Shown here: one piece after another, positions 1 through 7,838 of the stretch
Numbering within the stretch: the first letter of the stretch is position 1
Layout: each line of letters begins with the position of its first letter
Assembly: GCA_049965815.1 (NCBI GenBank)
Contig: JBMFVV010000006.1
Span: forward strand, 1-64,000
Direction of reading: 5' to 3'
Source: GCA-001856825 sp049965815
GTDB taxonomy: Archaea; Thermoplasmatota; Thermoplasmata; Thermoplasmatales; GCA-001856825
DNA length: 64,000 bases
The notes under the pieces: model-generated
Told to the model about the DNA's origin: nothing
The model's input: only the letters and a program-made list of their open reading frames with translations
The model's database searches: none
Translations under genes and position numbers: made by a program

Positions 1-1
1 A

Positions 2-571
2 AAGGCTGGCGTGAATACAGATCCAAGGGGGTTAATCATCACATCAGACAAGATGCAAACAACGTCACCCGGAATATACGCTGCAGGTGACTGCGTTTCA
101 AAGAAAATGTTCCTTGAAACACTGGCGGCCAGGGAGGGAGTTATTGCAGTGAGCAATTTGTTCGGCGAGAATCTCAGGATTGATTACAACTCCACAACGT
201 GGGCCGTGTTTACGAGTCCGCAGGTTGCAGGTGTTGGAATGACTGAGAACGAATTTTCAAGGAAGAATGGATCTTGCTCCTGCAGGACATTCTCACTAGA
301 GAACCTTACGAAAGCGAGCATCATGGGAGAAACAGAAGGATTGATAAAGATAACAGTTGACCCAAAGAATAACAAGGTAGTAGGAATGCACATACTTGCC
401 CCCAACGCCACAGACATCATAACTGAGGGGGCGTATGCAGTGAGGAATGGCTACACAATAGACGATATCATATCCACAAGCCACATCTTCCCGTCATTTT
501 CAGAGGGAGTCAAGCTTACTGCCCAATCATTTGTAAGGGACATATCAAAAATGGCATGCTGTGTAGAGTAA
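2..571 (+). CDS. merA: Mercuric reductase, C-terminal part (gene starts before the window)
   Basis: This is the C-terminal end of a FAD-dependent pyridine nucleotide-disulfide oxidoreductase. The FAD-binding AGDC segment is visible (IYAAGDC), followed by the dimerisation domain (TSPQVAGVGMTE, MHILAPNATDIITEGAYAV, HIFPSFSEGVKLTAQSF). The protein ends ...MACCVE; a vicinal Cys pair next to the C-terminus is the mark of MerA, where it passes Hg(II) to the active site of the partner subunit, and is absent from dihydrolipoamide dehydrogenase. The frame is open to the window edge (codons for K-A-G precede the GTG at 11), so the N-terminal redox-active CxxxxC and any NmerA domain are outside. Known of the family: NADPH-dependent reduction of Hg(II) to Hg(0) in the cytoplasm. 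No merR-like or transporter gene is visible downstream. Confidence 0.85.
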   Translation, partial: KAGVNTDPRGLIITSDKMQTTSPGIYAAGDCVSKKMFLETLAAREGVIAVSNLFGENLRIDYNSTTWAVFTSPQVAGVGMTENEFSRKNGSCSCRTFSLENLTKASIMGETEGLIKITVDPKNNKVVGMHILAPNATDIITEGAYAVRNGYTIDDIISTSHIFPSFSEGVKLTAQSFVRDISKMACCVE

Positions 572-721
572 ATGCAGTGAAATGAATTATGACAATCTGA
601 AATGCAATGGTATTGGTCCTAATATGGATAAATTCAGGTAGAGAAAGAGCTGAAATCTAGGGTCCATCTTCTGTCAGAGAAGAAACATAACTTTTTTGCA
701 CACCTTTTTCCTTTTCTTTTC

Positions 722-1105
722 ATGCTCTTTGTAGAGAGAGAATTTGATGGAAATTTTGATGAAATAATCGATAGCTTGCTCTTCCATCTGAAAGATGGCG
801 GCTACGTGATAGTGGCTGACATTGACGTAAAGGGTATCCTAAAAAAAGCGCTCAACTTAGAATTCAAGAAATATCACATCTACGAGATATGCAAACCTCA
901 GGCTGCCAAGGAGTTGATAGGGGGAGATGATATTAACGGCTTATTCCTTCCCTGCAAGATGGTCGCATACGAAGACAGTGGAAAGACTAGGATCCGCCTG
1001 GTTTTATCATCAGAAGTTGCAAAGAAATTTGAAGTAGCCGGTGGAAAAAGTATAAAAAAATTTGAGGATGAGCTGGTAGGTTTACTGAACTCATTCTCCC
1101 CTTAA
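722..1105 (+). CDS. DUF302 family protein
   Basis: 127 residues resembling the DUF302 (TT1751-like) fold. The typical motif is a small hydrophobic N-terminal half followed by an ICKPQAAKELI segment and GLFLPCKMVAYED, matching the family pattern 'ICNP..A...L...P..G.LLPC...VYE'. The single Cys in LPC is usually conserved in this family. The function of DUF302 is not established; members often sit near redox or metal-stress genes, and here the gene lies between merA and an AhpD-like gene. The ATG at 722 has only pyrimidine-rich DNA upstream and no clear TATA box, so the exact start is uncertain. No signal peptide or membrane segment is seen. Confidence 0.7.
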   Translation: MLFVEREFDGNFDEIIDSLLFHLKDGGYVIVADIDVKGILKKALNLEFKKYHIYEICKPQAAKELIGGDDINGLFLPCKMVAYEDSGKTRIRLVLSSEVAKKFEVAGGKSIKKFEDELVGLLNSFSP

Positions 1106-1204
1106 GGCAAGATTCATCAAACGTTTGGGGCTGTCCCAATTGCGTGACCTGATTACCAGTTAAAACTACATCACGGTTAAATTGGTACGCTTATTACAAG
1201 GATC

Positions 1205-1546
1205 GTGGAAGCTCAGGGAAGACTTAAGGAAATTCAGTACCTGTTTGAGAGTATCTTGAAGCAGAAGGGAGACATAGCAAAAAATTATTCACAACTGGTA
1301 GACAGTATCCTGAGGGACGGTGCGATACCTCAGAAATACAAGGAGCTCATGTTCGTTGCACTCTCATTGACTAAGAAGTGCGAGTGGTGTTTATCTTATC
1401 ATCTTAAACTTGCCATTGAAGCAGGTGCCACTTACGAGGAACTCATTGAGGTGGCCTTCGTATCATTTCTGATGGACGGTTCGCCGGCTCTTATGGAGGC
1501 TGTCAAAATGAACGATTTCTACAATGAACTGAAAGGCAGCAGGTAA
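1205..1546 (+). CDS. Carboxymuconolactone decarboxylase / AhpD-like protein
   Basis: 113-residue all-helical protein with the AhpD signature: a CEWCLSYH segment (CxxC followed three residues later by His) in the middle of the chain, after KYKELMFVALSL. In AhpD-type proteins this Cys pair and His form a thiol redox or peroxide-reducing centre; in true carboxymuconolactone decarboxylases the Cys pair is absent, so a redox role is more likely. Reads from a GTG codon at 1205. It lies downstream of merA and DUF302 in the same direction, which suggests a shared thiol/metal-stress theme, but the spacing of about 100 bp leaves an operon unproven. Confidence 0.75.
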   Translation: MEAQGRLKEIQYLFESILKQKGDIAKNYSQLVDSILRDGAIPQKYKELMFVALSLTKKCEWCLSYHLKLAIEAGATYEELIEVAFVSFLMDGSPALMEAVKMNDFYNELKGSR

Positions 1547-1737
1547 ATAATGCCATTACACCTTTGTAAAAATAGAAGGGCTAGTGGGTCTGGTCCTCCT
1601 ATCTGCCTGAAAACCCAAAGGAATCCAGATTCTGTAAGTTCGCGATAAAAGTAGGCTTTGTTACTATGGGAAGGATAAATTCAAAACCATTCTGAACCGT
1701 TTGACTATCTACCGACAATAATACGGACCAAAAAGTA

Positions 1738-1747
1738 TCATTATTTA
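1738..1747 (+). promoter_or_regulatory. TATA-like box for hutH
   Basis: An AT-rich ATTATTTATT block lies 23-32 bp before the hutH ATG. This is the archaeal TATA distance to a transcription start at or very near the ATG, so the hutH mRNA is probably leaderless; no Shine-Dalgarno sequence is present. Confidence 0.5.
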
Positions 1748-1769
1748 TTCCCGTCAGCAATCTCAATTT

Positions 1770-3284
1770 ATGATAATACTCACGGGCAACGACTTAACAC
1801 TTGATCAGGTAGTTAGAGTTTCTGACGGAATGGAGAAAGTTGTTGTATCAAAGGGAGCCGCCAATAGGGTGAAGTCAAGCAGGGAAAGAATTGACAAGTT
1901 GATAACCGCCGGCAAGCCCATTTATGGTGTTACCACAGGATTCGGGGACTTGATCAGCGAAAGGATCGATTTGGACAAGATAAAGGAGCTGCAAACAAAT
2001 CTCATCAGGTCCCACTCTTCTGGGTACGGTAAACCAATAGATGCAAGGACGGTGAGAGCAATGATGCTGGTGAGGGCCAACTCACTCTGCAAGGGATATT
2101 CTGGGGTAAGACCGGAGCTGATACAGTCACTCCTCGATATGCTCAACTCTAATGTGATCCCTTACATACCGGAAAAGGGTAGCGTTGGCTCCTCCGGTGA
2201 TTTATCCCCTCTCGCACACTTGGCACTGGCTTTGATCGGTGAGGGAAGATTCATAGAAAACGGAAAGATCGTGGAAGCAAGTAAGATTTTCTCTCAGAAA
2301 GACCTGAAGCCCATTTCACTTGAAGCAAAGGAGGGCATTTCATTGATAAACGGAACGTCATACATGCTTGCAAACCTATCTCTCGGTATCTATGACTCAC
2401 TAAACCTCTTCAAACATTCCATAATTGCAGCAGGAATGTCAATGCATTTACTGAGTGCCACAGAAAAAGCACTGGACTGCGGCCTTTTCGAGGCGAGGCC
2501 TTATGTGGAACAAAGTATAGTAGCCAGTGCACTCAAATCATTCGTGCAGGGGAGCGAAAGGATACGGAATGGTACTGAATCCAAGGTCCAGGATGCCTAT
2601 TCCCTTCGATGCATACCTACGGTTCTCGGCTCGGTTCTCCAAACAGTGAATTATGTGAAAGGAATTGTGGATATAGAATTAAACTCAGCCACTGACAATC
2701 CGCTGGTTCTAAATGAGATCATATCAGGATGCAATTTCCATGGAGAACCCCTTGCTCTGGCGGCAGACTATCTCTCAATAGCGTTGACTGAACTAGGAAA
2801 TATATCTGAAAGGAGAGTATTCAGGGCCCTCGATAAATCTCTTTCTGGACTGGCCCCATTCCTAGCAGACAAGCCTGGAGTTGAATCTGGTTTGATGATT
2901 CCCCAGTACGTCTCGGCAGCACTTTGCAATGAAAACAAGGTGCTAGCATACCCTTCTTCAGCAGACAATATTCCAACATCAGCCAACCAAGAAGACCACA
3001 ATTCAATGGGAGGTACTTCAACCAGAAAATTGAGGGAGATTGTAAACAATGTAAAGGGAATCGTGGCAATAGAGATGTTAGTATCCTACAGGGGAATGGA
3101 GAAATACGGAGTTTCTGGTAAGAACCTGGGAACGGTATTTTCTATTTTGAATGATACAATAGGGGAATTCAAGGGCGACATGGAGACAACCACAATGATA
3201 GAGAAAATCACTGCACTGATAAATTCCAACAAAATGCTGGGGGAAATTCCCATCAAACTGGGAAAACCTGCCTCTTCTTTCTAG
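1770..3284 (+). CDS. hutH: Histidine ammonia-lyase
   Basis: 504 residues, the usual length for the aromatic amino acid ammonia-lyase family. It deaminates L-histidine to urocanate without an added cofactor, the first step of histidine degradation, in the cytoplasm. Visible signatures are YGVTTGFGD near residues 52-60 (the conserved Tyr), the MIO-forming region GSVGSSGDLSPLAH at 137-150, and the C-terminal NQEDHNSMG loop. The MIO triad here reads Ser-Ser-Gly (141-143) rather than the common Ala-Ser-Gly; the family signature tolerates Ser at this place, so activity is still expected. hutU and hutI are not in the window; the formimino-group acceptor enzyme FtcD is at 47.5 kb. The 3' end overlaps a small gene on the other strand by about 32 bp. 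Confidence 0.92.
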   Translation: MIILTGNDLTLDQVVRVSDGMEKVVVSKGAANRVKSSRERIDKLITAGKPIYGVTTGFGDLISERIDLDKIKELQTNLIRSHSSGYGKPIDARTVRAMMLVRANSLCKGYSGVRPELIQSLLDMLNSNVIPYIPEKGSVGSSGDLSPLAHLALALIGEGRFIENGKIVEASKIFSQKDLKPISLEAKEGISLINGTSYMLANLSLGIYDSLNLFKHSIIAAGMSMHLLSATEKALDCGLFEARPYVEQSIVASALKSFVQGSERIRNGTESKVQDAYSLRCIPTVLGSVLQTVNYVKGIVDIELNSATDNPLVLNEIISGCNFHGEPLALAADYLSIALTELGNISERRVFRALDKSLSGLAPFLADKPGVESGLMIPQYVSAALCNENKVLAYPSSADNIPTSANQEDHNSMGGTSTRKLREIVNNVKGIVAIEMLVSYRGMEKYGVSGKNLGTVFSILNDTIGEFKGDMETTTMIEKITALINSNKMLGEIPIKLGKPASSF

Positions 3285-3435
3285 AACAGATTGCGAACTC
3301 GTCGCCGTCGAAGAAAACCTCTCTCTCCGGATACTGTCTCCTCACTTCTTCGACCATATCCAGAATTTCCTTTACTGTGAGATTAGTATTTCTCCCTATT
3401 TTCCTGTGAACTATTTTGTCTTCGAGGGAGTCCAT
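3253..3435 (-). CDS. Small conserved-looking protein of unknown function (60 aa)
   Basis: 60 residues with an amphipathic first half (LTVKEILDMVEEVRRQYP) and a short conserved-looking stretch VFFDGDEFAICSRKK near the end. The composition is protein-like and the pattern resembles small archaeal hypothetical proteins, but I cannot name a family. It begins at ATG 3435, ends inside the last 32 bp of hutH on the opposite strand, and lies just downstream of the convergent hutH. One Cys only, no membrane segment. It could be a chance frame, but the balanced composition and placement immediately after hisS (same strand, hisS starts far away at 4736) argue for a separate small gene. Confidence 0.5.
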   Translation of the reverse strand: MDSLEDKIVHRKIGRNTNLTVKEILDMVEEVRRQYPEREVFFDGDEFAICSRKKRQVFPV

Positions 3436-3500
3436 CTATGGTTCCTTATTCGTTGGTAACTATAAAAGTTTCTTGAAAGTCTGTTCATTACAGTCCTGTA

Positions 3501-4736
3501 CTACTTCATGATATCAAGGATTTGCTTTATGTTCCTGAGCTCTATCTCCACCTGCTGGCCTGTTGACATATTTTTCAGGGAAATGGATTCTTTTTTTGCC
3601 TCATTTTCTCCCAGGATTGCCGCGTACTCATAGCCCATCTTAGAGGCATAGTCAAGCTGCTTGCTTATACCTCTCTCCATTACATTAATGTCCACCTTTA
3701 TGCCCAGGTCCCTGAGATCAGATGCCACTCTTACTCCAAATGACCTTCCTGGAAGATCAACCGGGGCGAGAAATATCTGAGGCTCTTTCTTGCGAATCCA
3801 AAGTCCCTTTGCCTTTAGAATGTTTTCAAGTACCGCATCTCCCATTGCAAAGCCTGTTGCGGGAGTATTTTCTCCTCCTAGTTGTGCAATTATATTGTCA
3901 TATCTCCCCCCGCCAAGGATCGCCCTGAATTTGTCTTCCGTATCGGATGCTTCAAACACACAGCCGGTATAGTAAGCTATTCCCCTCACTATTTTCAGGT
4001 CTATTTCTATCGAGGTCCCGACGGACGATTTAAAGTAATCGATTATGTTGTAGAGTTTCTGCAGTTCCTGTTCATCCAGTCCATTCAGTATGTTACCGCC
4101 AGTGAGTGATAACACTGCATCCTTGTCCAGTCCCTTCTCCTCCATGAAAGAATCCCTTTCTTCAGGAGAGATCTTTGACCATCTGTCCAGTATGTAATAA
4201 ACATCCTGTTTCTTTCCAGGTAAAAGTTTTTCGATTAGCCTGTCTATCAGTATTCTGGAACTGAGCCTGATTCTTGAATAACCTCCTATTCCCAGACGCT
4301 TAAGAATGTAACCGCCTAGTGATATCACTTCCGCGTCCGCAAGGTAGCTTTCGCTTCCTATGATGTCAGCATTGAGCTGGTAGAACTCCCTCTGTCTCCC
4401 GGACTGTGGTTCTTCATATCTCCAGAATTTTTCTACGCTGAACCATTTCAGAGGCTTTACCAGGTCCTTTCTTGCCGCGACCATCCTGGAAAGCGTTGGC
4501 GTAAACTCAGGAATGAGTGTGATCTCTCTACCTCCCTTGTCGCTGAAGGAAAACATCTGGTTCATTATTTCCATCCCAGATTTGTTTGCAAATAATTCCA
4601 CATTTTCAACGGAAGGGGCATCTATCTCCCTGAACCCAAACTGTCTGCAGGATTCTTTCATTATCCTGAAAATCTCACTCCTGATCTCCTGTTCCTCCGG
4701 ATAGAAATCCCTGAATCCCCTAAGTCTCTCCACCAT
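3501..4736 (-). CDS. hisS: Histidyl-tRNA synthetase
   Basis: 411-residue class II aminoacyl-tRNA synthetase that charges tRNA-His. Motifs in order: an N-terminal GFRDFYPEEQEIR (motif 1 helix entry), motif 2 around FRYEEPQSGRQREFYQLNAD (as WRYEEPQ...), the histidine-specific loop RGIAYYTGCVFEA, and motif 3 with GGGRYDNIIAQLGG followed by TGFAMGDAVLENIL. The C-terminal third (IFLAPVDLPGRSFGVRVASDLRDLG...) is the alpha/beta anticodon-binding domain. Length fits the family. ATG start at 4736; the gene is transcribed away from the decayed icd gene, leaving a short divergent intergenic region. Confidence 0.95.
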   Translation of the reverse strand: MVERLRGFRDFYPEEQEIRSEIFRIMKESCRQFGFREIDAPSVENVELFANKSGMEIMNQMFSFSDKGGREITLIPEFTPTLSRMVAARKDLVKPLKWFSVEKFWRYEEPQSGRQREFYQLNADIIGSESYLADAEVISLGGYILKRLGIGGYSRIRLSSRILIDRLIEKLLPGKKQDVYYILDRWSKISPEERDSFMEEKGLDKDAVLSLTGGNILNGLDEQELQKLYNIIDYFKSSVGTSIEIDLKIVRGIAYYTGCVFEASDTEDKFRAILGGGRYDNIIAQLGGENTPATGFAMGDAVLENILKAKGLWIRKKEPQIFLAPVDLPGRSFGVRVASDLRDLGIKVDINVMERGISKQLDYASKMGYEYAAILGENEAKKESISLKNMSTGQQVEIELRNIKQILDIMK

Positions 4737-4813
4737 CGATATTGCACTCTCTCCTCTACATAATCCAGAACTATGTTAAAATTTGCCTCTATAAAGCGCC
4801 TGTCTAATCATTT

Positions 4814-5685
4814 ATGAAAGAAGCAGGTGTAAGCCACGATATCTACGAAAATTACCGTTGAAAATGATACTTTAAACGTACCTAGCATTGTAGATATCCC
4901 ATATATAGAAGGGGACGGAATAGGTCCCAACATGACAAGGGCAACCAAGAAAGTTGTTGATGAAGCAATAAAAATCTTAAATGGGGCGAAAAGGAAGATT
5001 AACTGGATTGAACTGATGGCTGGGGAAAAGGCAATGTCGAAGTTTAACAAGCCTTTACCAGGTGATACTGTGAAGAAAATGTCAGAGTACAATATTTCGT
5101 TGAATGGACCGCTGACTACCCCTGTTGGAGAAGGATTCAGAAGTATCAATGTCTCGCTGATGCAGATAATAGACCTATGAAACAGCAAAAGGACATGAAG
5201 ACAAAGTGGTAACTGAGACTGATCTTGCAGTTAATAATGTGCGGGGGAAGATCGTTATGATAAACGGGATAGCAGATAACATGTTCCAGCAGGATACTAT
5301 TGCGGTCAGATGAATACGACATTATACTGTGCCCTAACTTCAATGGCAATTATATCTCGAACGCCCTTGCAGCCCAGATCGGTGGTATGGAGAGGCACCA
5401 TCTGGAAGCATGAGAGATAACTATGCAGTTTTCGAGGCTGTTCACGTTTCTGCCCCAAAGTACGCAAATCTGGATGTGGCCGACCCGTCATCCCTTCTCC
5501 TGTCAACAGTTATGCTCCTCAGGTACATCAAATGGAACGATCCAGCAGATTTAATTGAAAAAGCGTTCGTAAACACACGCAGGGATAAACAGGTACCATA
5601 GGACCTTGCAAGGTACCTTGGCCTGAAGTCCCTAAAGACATCAGAGCTCGCAGAAAGCATAGTGCAACATATAGGTTCAAAGTGA
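4814..5685 (+). pseudogene. icd: Decayed NADP-type isocitrate dehydrogenase gene
   Basis: Three blocks of isocitrate dehydrogenase sequence survive in different frames. Block 1 (about 4842-5180) reads IPYIEGDGIGPNM, ELMAGEKAM and LNGPLTTPVGEGFRSINV, the N-terminal nucleotide/substrate region, and ends in TGA. Block 2 (about 5181-5400) resumes at the level of roughly residue 255 of the E. coli enzyme: GIADNMFQQ, then after a frame break DEYDII and NFNGNYISNALAAQIGG. Block 3 (about 5400-5685) reads YAVFEAVHVSAPKYA, LLRYIKWNDPADLIEKA, then an in-frame TAG at 5599 and DLARYLGLKSL to a final TGA. About 130-150 central codons are missing, including the part with much of the substrate site, and there are at least two frameshifts and two nonsense codons. 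The probable original ATG at 4814 is also out of frame with block 1. Confidence 0.88.
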
Positions 5686-5713
5686 AGATTGTAGCTTCGT
5701 GCTACAATTAACT

Positions 5714-5735
5714 ATTTATATACACTATATATAAA
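5714..5735 (+). promoter_or_regulatory. Tandem TATA-like boxes upstream of tbp
   Basis: Two AT-rich boxes lie before the tbp ATG (5747): ATTTATATAC around 5714-5723 and TATATATAAA at 5726-5735. The first is 24-33 bp upstream, the right distance for a leaderless transcript. The second overlaps where the polymerase would load, so TBP bound there could in principle block its own gene; that regulatory reading is inference. Confidence 0.5.
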
Positions 5736-5746
5736 CTGCGAACGTT

Positions 5747-6304
5747 ATGGCTGAAGAAGAGAACATAGCAATTGAAAACATAGTTGCATCAACATCACTT
5801 GCTGATAAGCTAGACCTGAGCAAGATAGCACTTGCCCTTGAAGGATCGGAGTACGAACCTGAGCAATTCCCTGGATTGATATACAGATTGTCGGAGCCAA
5901 AGACCGCAGTACTGATATTCAGGTCTGGAAAGGTGAACTGCACTGGAGCGAAGACGATTGATTCAGTCAACAAAACCATAAGTACAATAGTGGAAAAGCT
6001 TAAAAAGACAGGAATAGCAGTGAACAGCAACCCAGATATAGTTGTACAGAACATAGTTGCTGTATATGACCTGAAAATGCAGCTCAATCTCACTAACATA
6101 GCCATGTCTCTAGGACTGGAGAATGTCGAATACGAACCAGAACAGTTCCCGGGGTTAGTTTATAGGATAGAGGAACCGAAAGTTGTCCTCTTGCTTTTCG
6201 GCTCTGGCAAGGTAGTATGTACTGGGGCTAAGGAAAAGGGAGAAATTTCACAGGCAGTTAAGATTCTCAAGAAGGATCTGGAGAAGATAACAGCAGTTAA
6301 ATGA
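5747..6304 (+). CDS. tbp: TATA-box-binding protein (TBP)
   Basis: 185 residues made of two imperfect direct repeats of about 90 residues, as in all TBPs: repeat 1 has YEPEQFPGLIYRL, LIFRSGKVNCTGAK; repeat 2 has YEPEQFPGLVYRI, LLFGSGKVVCTGAK. These form the saddle that binds and bends the TATA box and recruits TFB and RNA polymerase. The short acidic N-terminus and the length are typical of archaeal TBP. The stop overlaps the ATG of the next gene (ATGA), so the two are translationally coupled. Two TATA-like boxes lie directly upstream. Confidence 0.97.
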   Translation: MAEEENIAIENIVASTSLADKLDLSKIALALEGSEYEPEQFPGLIYRLSEPKTAVLIFRSGKVNCTGAKTIDSVNKTISTIVEKLKKTGIAVNSNPDIVVQNIVAVYDLKMQLNLTNIAMSLGLENVEYEPEQFPGLVYRIEEPKVVLLLFGSGKVVCTGAKEKGEISQAVKILKKDLEKITAVK

Positions 6305-6552
6305 CCGTCAAGGACAGGACGGGCAGAAAGAGATACGTTCACTTCAGCGATCCAGCCAATGACAATATTCACAAATTGGTGAAGCTTCTAGACGGTTCAA
6401 GAATAGTACGCTACCATGGAATGGTAGCAATGAGAGTCAAACATACGCAATTACCCTATCTCAGAAAGGTGGCAGACGAAAATGGTATTGGGATTGACCG
6501 GGTTTCCGGAACATTGAAGTCGCTGAGGAAAAAATTGTCAGAGGTCAAGTGA
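6301..6552 (+). CDS. rnp2: Short Pop5/Rpp14-like protein, probable RNase P protein component 2
   Basis: 83 residues starting with RTGRKRYVHF and ending IGIDRVSGTLKSLRKKLS. The opening 'RxRYxxF' and the closing 'xxVSGTxKxLRRKxL' are the two ends of archaeal Pop5 (RNP2), one of the protein subunits of RNase P, which trims the 5' leader of pre-tRNA; between them ...RIVRYHGMVAMRVKH also fits the Pop5 strand 'xhIxxYxxxxGIVRCxH'. The family is usually about 110-130 residues, so this would be a reduced form lacking the central helices. ATGA overlap with tbp shows one operon; the 3' end overlaps the convergent rfcL by 15 bp. The identification rests on terminal motifs only and could be wrong. Confidence 0.6.
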   Translation: MTVKDRTGRKRYVHFSDPANDNIHKLVKLLDGSRIVRYHGMVAMRVKHTQLPYLRKVADENGIGIDRVSGTLKSLRKKLSEVK

Positions 6553-7758
6553 AAGTACTTCGTCCATGTCAAGATCTGTTCTTTCCTCAATCTTCCTTCT
6601 AAGTTCCTCGTCCCTCTGAAGGAGGTAATAGAAGTATGGGAGAGAATCTCTGTTTACAAACGCTTCTGACTTATGGATGTATCTTGCCATCACAGTCGAG
6701 AAATCCTTTCTGATTCCCCTATACTTTTTGAGAGCCCCCATATTCTTTATGAGGGATGGGAAAGAGAATTTTTCAAATCTTTCGCTCCTCAGATGAAGTC
6801 TTGAAACGTAAGACATCATATCGTTTGCGTATGACCAGAGAGAGTAATCCATCTTCTTTCCAACCCTTCCAAGGAATAGGTCCGCCCTCCCAATGTTCCT
6901 TAGGGCAAGGACAAAGTCATCCACGTTGGACTGGAGAGGATAGACGTTCTCAATAAGATAAAGGATGAAGTCGTTCGGGTCCAACCCAATGTTCATCATT
7001 TCAGCTTTTATGGTGCGTACATCGTCTTTGTGTCCATGGAGAATGTCGCTTATGACAGTATAGGTGCTCAACGTCAGGTCCCTTTCTTCAGTTCCATAGA
7101 ATTCTCCAATTCCTTGTATGTCGTTGACTGCTGCTCTCATATCTCCGTTTGCGTTTTCTGCAATTTCATTTATTTTTTCAGGAGAGGTATAAATCCCCTC
7201 CTTTTGAAGAATTTCCTTAAGGACATTTGCGATCTGAGATTTCATGTATCTCCTGAATTCTACCTGCTCGCATTTATCAGCAATAGCCTTCCCGGTAGCG
7301 GATGATTTAAGGGCATAGAGGTCATTCGCAATCAATATTACAGGATTGAGTGTTTTTTCAAGCAGGCTCGATATTGCAGCCTTGCCACCTGCATCAGCTC
7401 CCTCGATATTCCTTTCGTAGAGTGAGTCGACCTCATCCATGACAATCAATTTTTTCCTGTTCTTCACATCTGAAATTGAGGAATAGAGAGACCCCTTGAT
7501 GGCATTCTGTTCAATTAAGTCCTTCGACCTTATGTCAGATGCATTGAATTCAACATATTCCCAGTTCATTTCCTTGGCTAATGCGATAGCTGAAGACGTC
7601 TTACCAGTGCCCGGGGCCCCGTATATTATCAATCCTTTCTTAGATGGTGTACCATTTTCCCACCTCTTGGCCCAAGAAATCATCACGTCTACTGCCTTGT
7701 CTCTTCTGAGCTGGCTAAGCAGGGCAGGTCTATATTTCTCAGTCCAGGGGAGTTCCAT
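6538..7758 (-). CDS. rfcL: Replication factor C large subunit (clamp loader)
   Basis: 406-residue AAA+ ATPase. It begins PWTEKYRP, the RFC box shared by all clamp-loader subunits, has Walker A GAPGTGKTSS near residues 46-55, a FNASDIRS segment, and Walker B IVMDEVDSL near 107-115. DEVD rather than DEAD and the C-terminal extension ending in a short acidic tail distinguish the large subunit from RfcS. With RfcS (not in the window) it loads PCNA onto primed DNA. The archaeal C-terminal PIP-like peptide is not evident; the chain ends MDEVLSLDL. ATG start at 7758, divergent from mtnA. Confidence 0.93.
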   Translation of the reverse strand: MELPWTEKYRPALLSQLRRDKAVDVMISWAKRWENGTPSKKGLIIYGAPGTGKTSSAIALAKEMNWEYVEFNASDIRSKDLIEQNAIKGSLYSSISDVKNRKKLIVMDEVDSLYERNIEGADAGGKAAISSLLEKTLNPVILIANDLYALKSSATGKAIADKCEQVEFRRYMKSQIANVLKEILQKEGIYTSPEKINEIAENANGDMRAAVNDIQGIGEFYGTEERDLTLSTYTVISDILHGHKDDVRTIKAEMMNIGLDPNDFILYLIENVYPLQSNVDDFVLALRNIGRADLFLGRVGKKMDYSLWSYANDMMSYVSRLHLRSERFEKFSFPSLIKNMGALKKYRGIRKDFSTVMARYIHKSEAFVNRDSLPYFYYLLQRDEELRRKIEERTDLDMDEVLSLDL

Positions 7759-7838
7759 ACTTATGGATAGTTACCAAGTTAAAATCTTTGTCTTAGGTTG
7801 AGACGAAGATTAAATTAATGGATTGTGGATTTGGATGC

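Noticed and set aside
1547..1769. Possible transposase remnant between the AhpD-like gene and hutH
   Set aside because: No frame with a recognisable DDE or IS200-type motif, no terminal repeats.
5597..5603. Amber TAG in icd block 3 as a recoded codon
   Set aside because: Other frameshifts and a large deletion are present in the same gene, so it is decay, not recoding.
5146..5660. Minus-strand open frames over the decayed icd
   Set aside because: Their sequence is the complement of clear IDH blocks; no independent motif.
7818..7838. Upstream ATG of mtnA as the start
   Set aside because: It overlaps the probable TATA box and adds residues not seen in the family.
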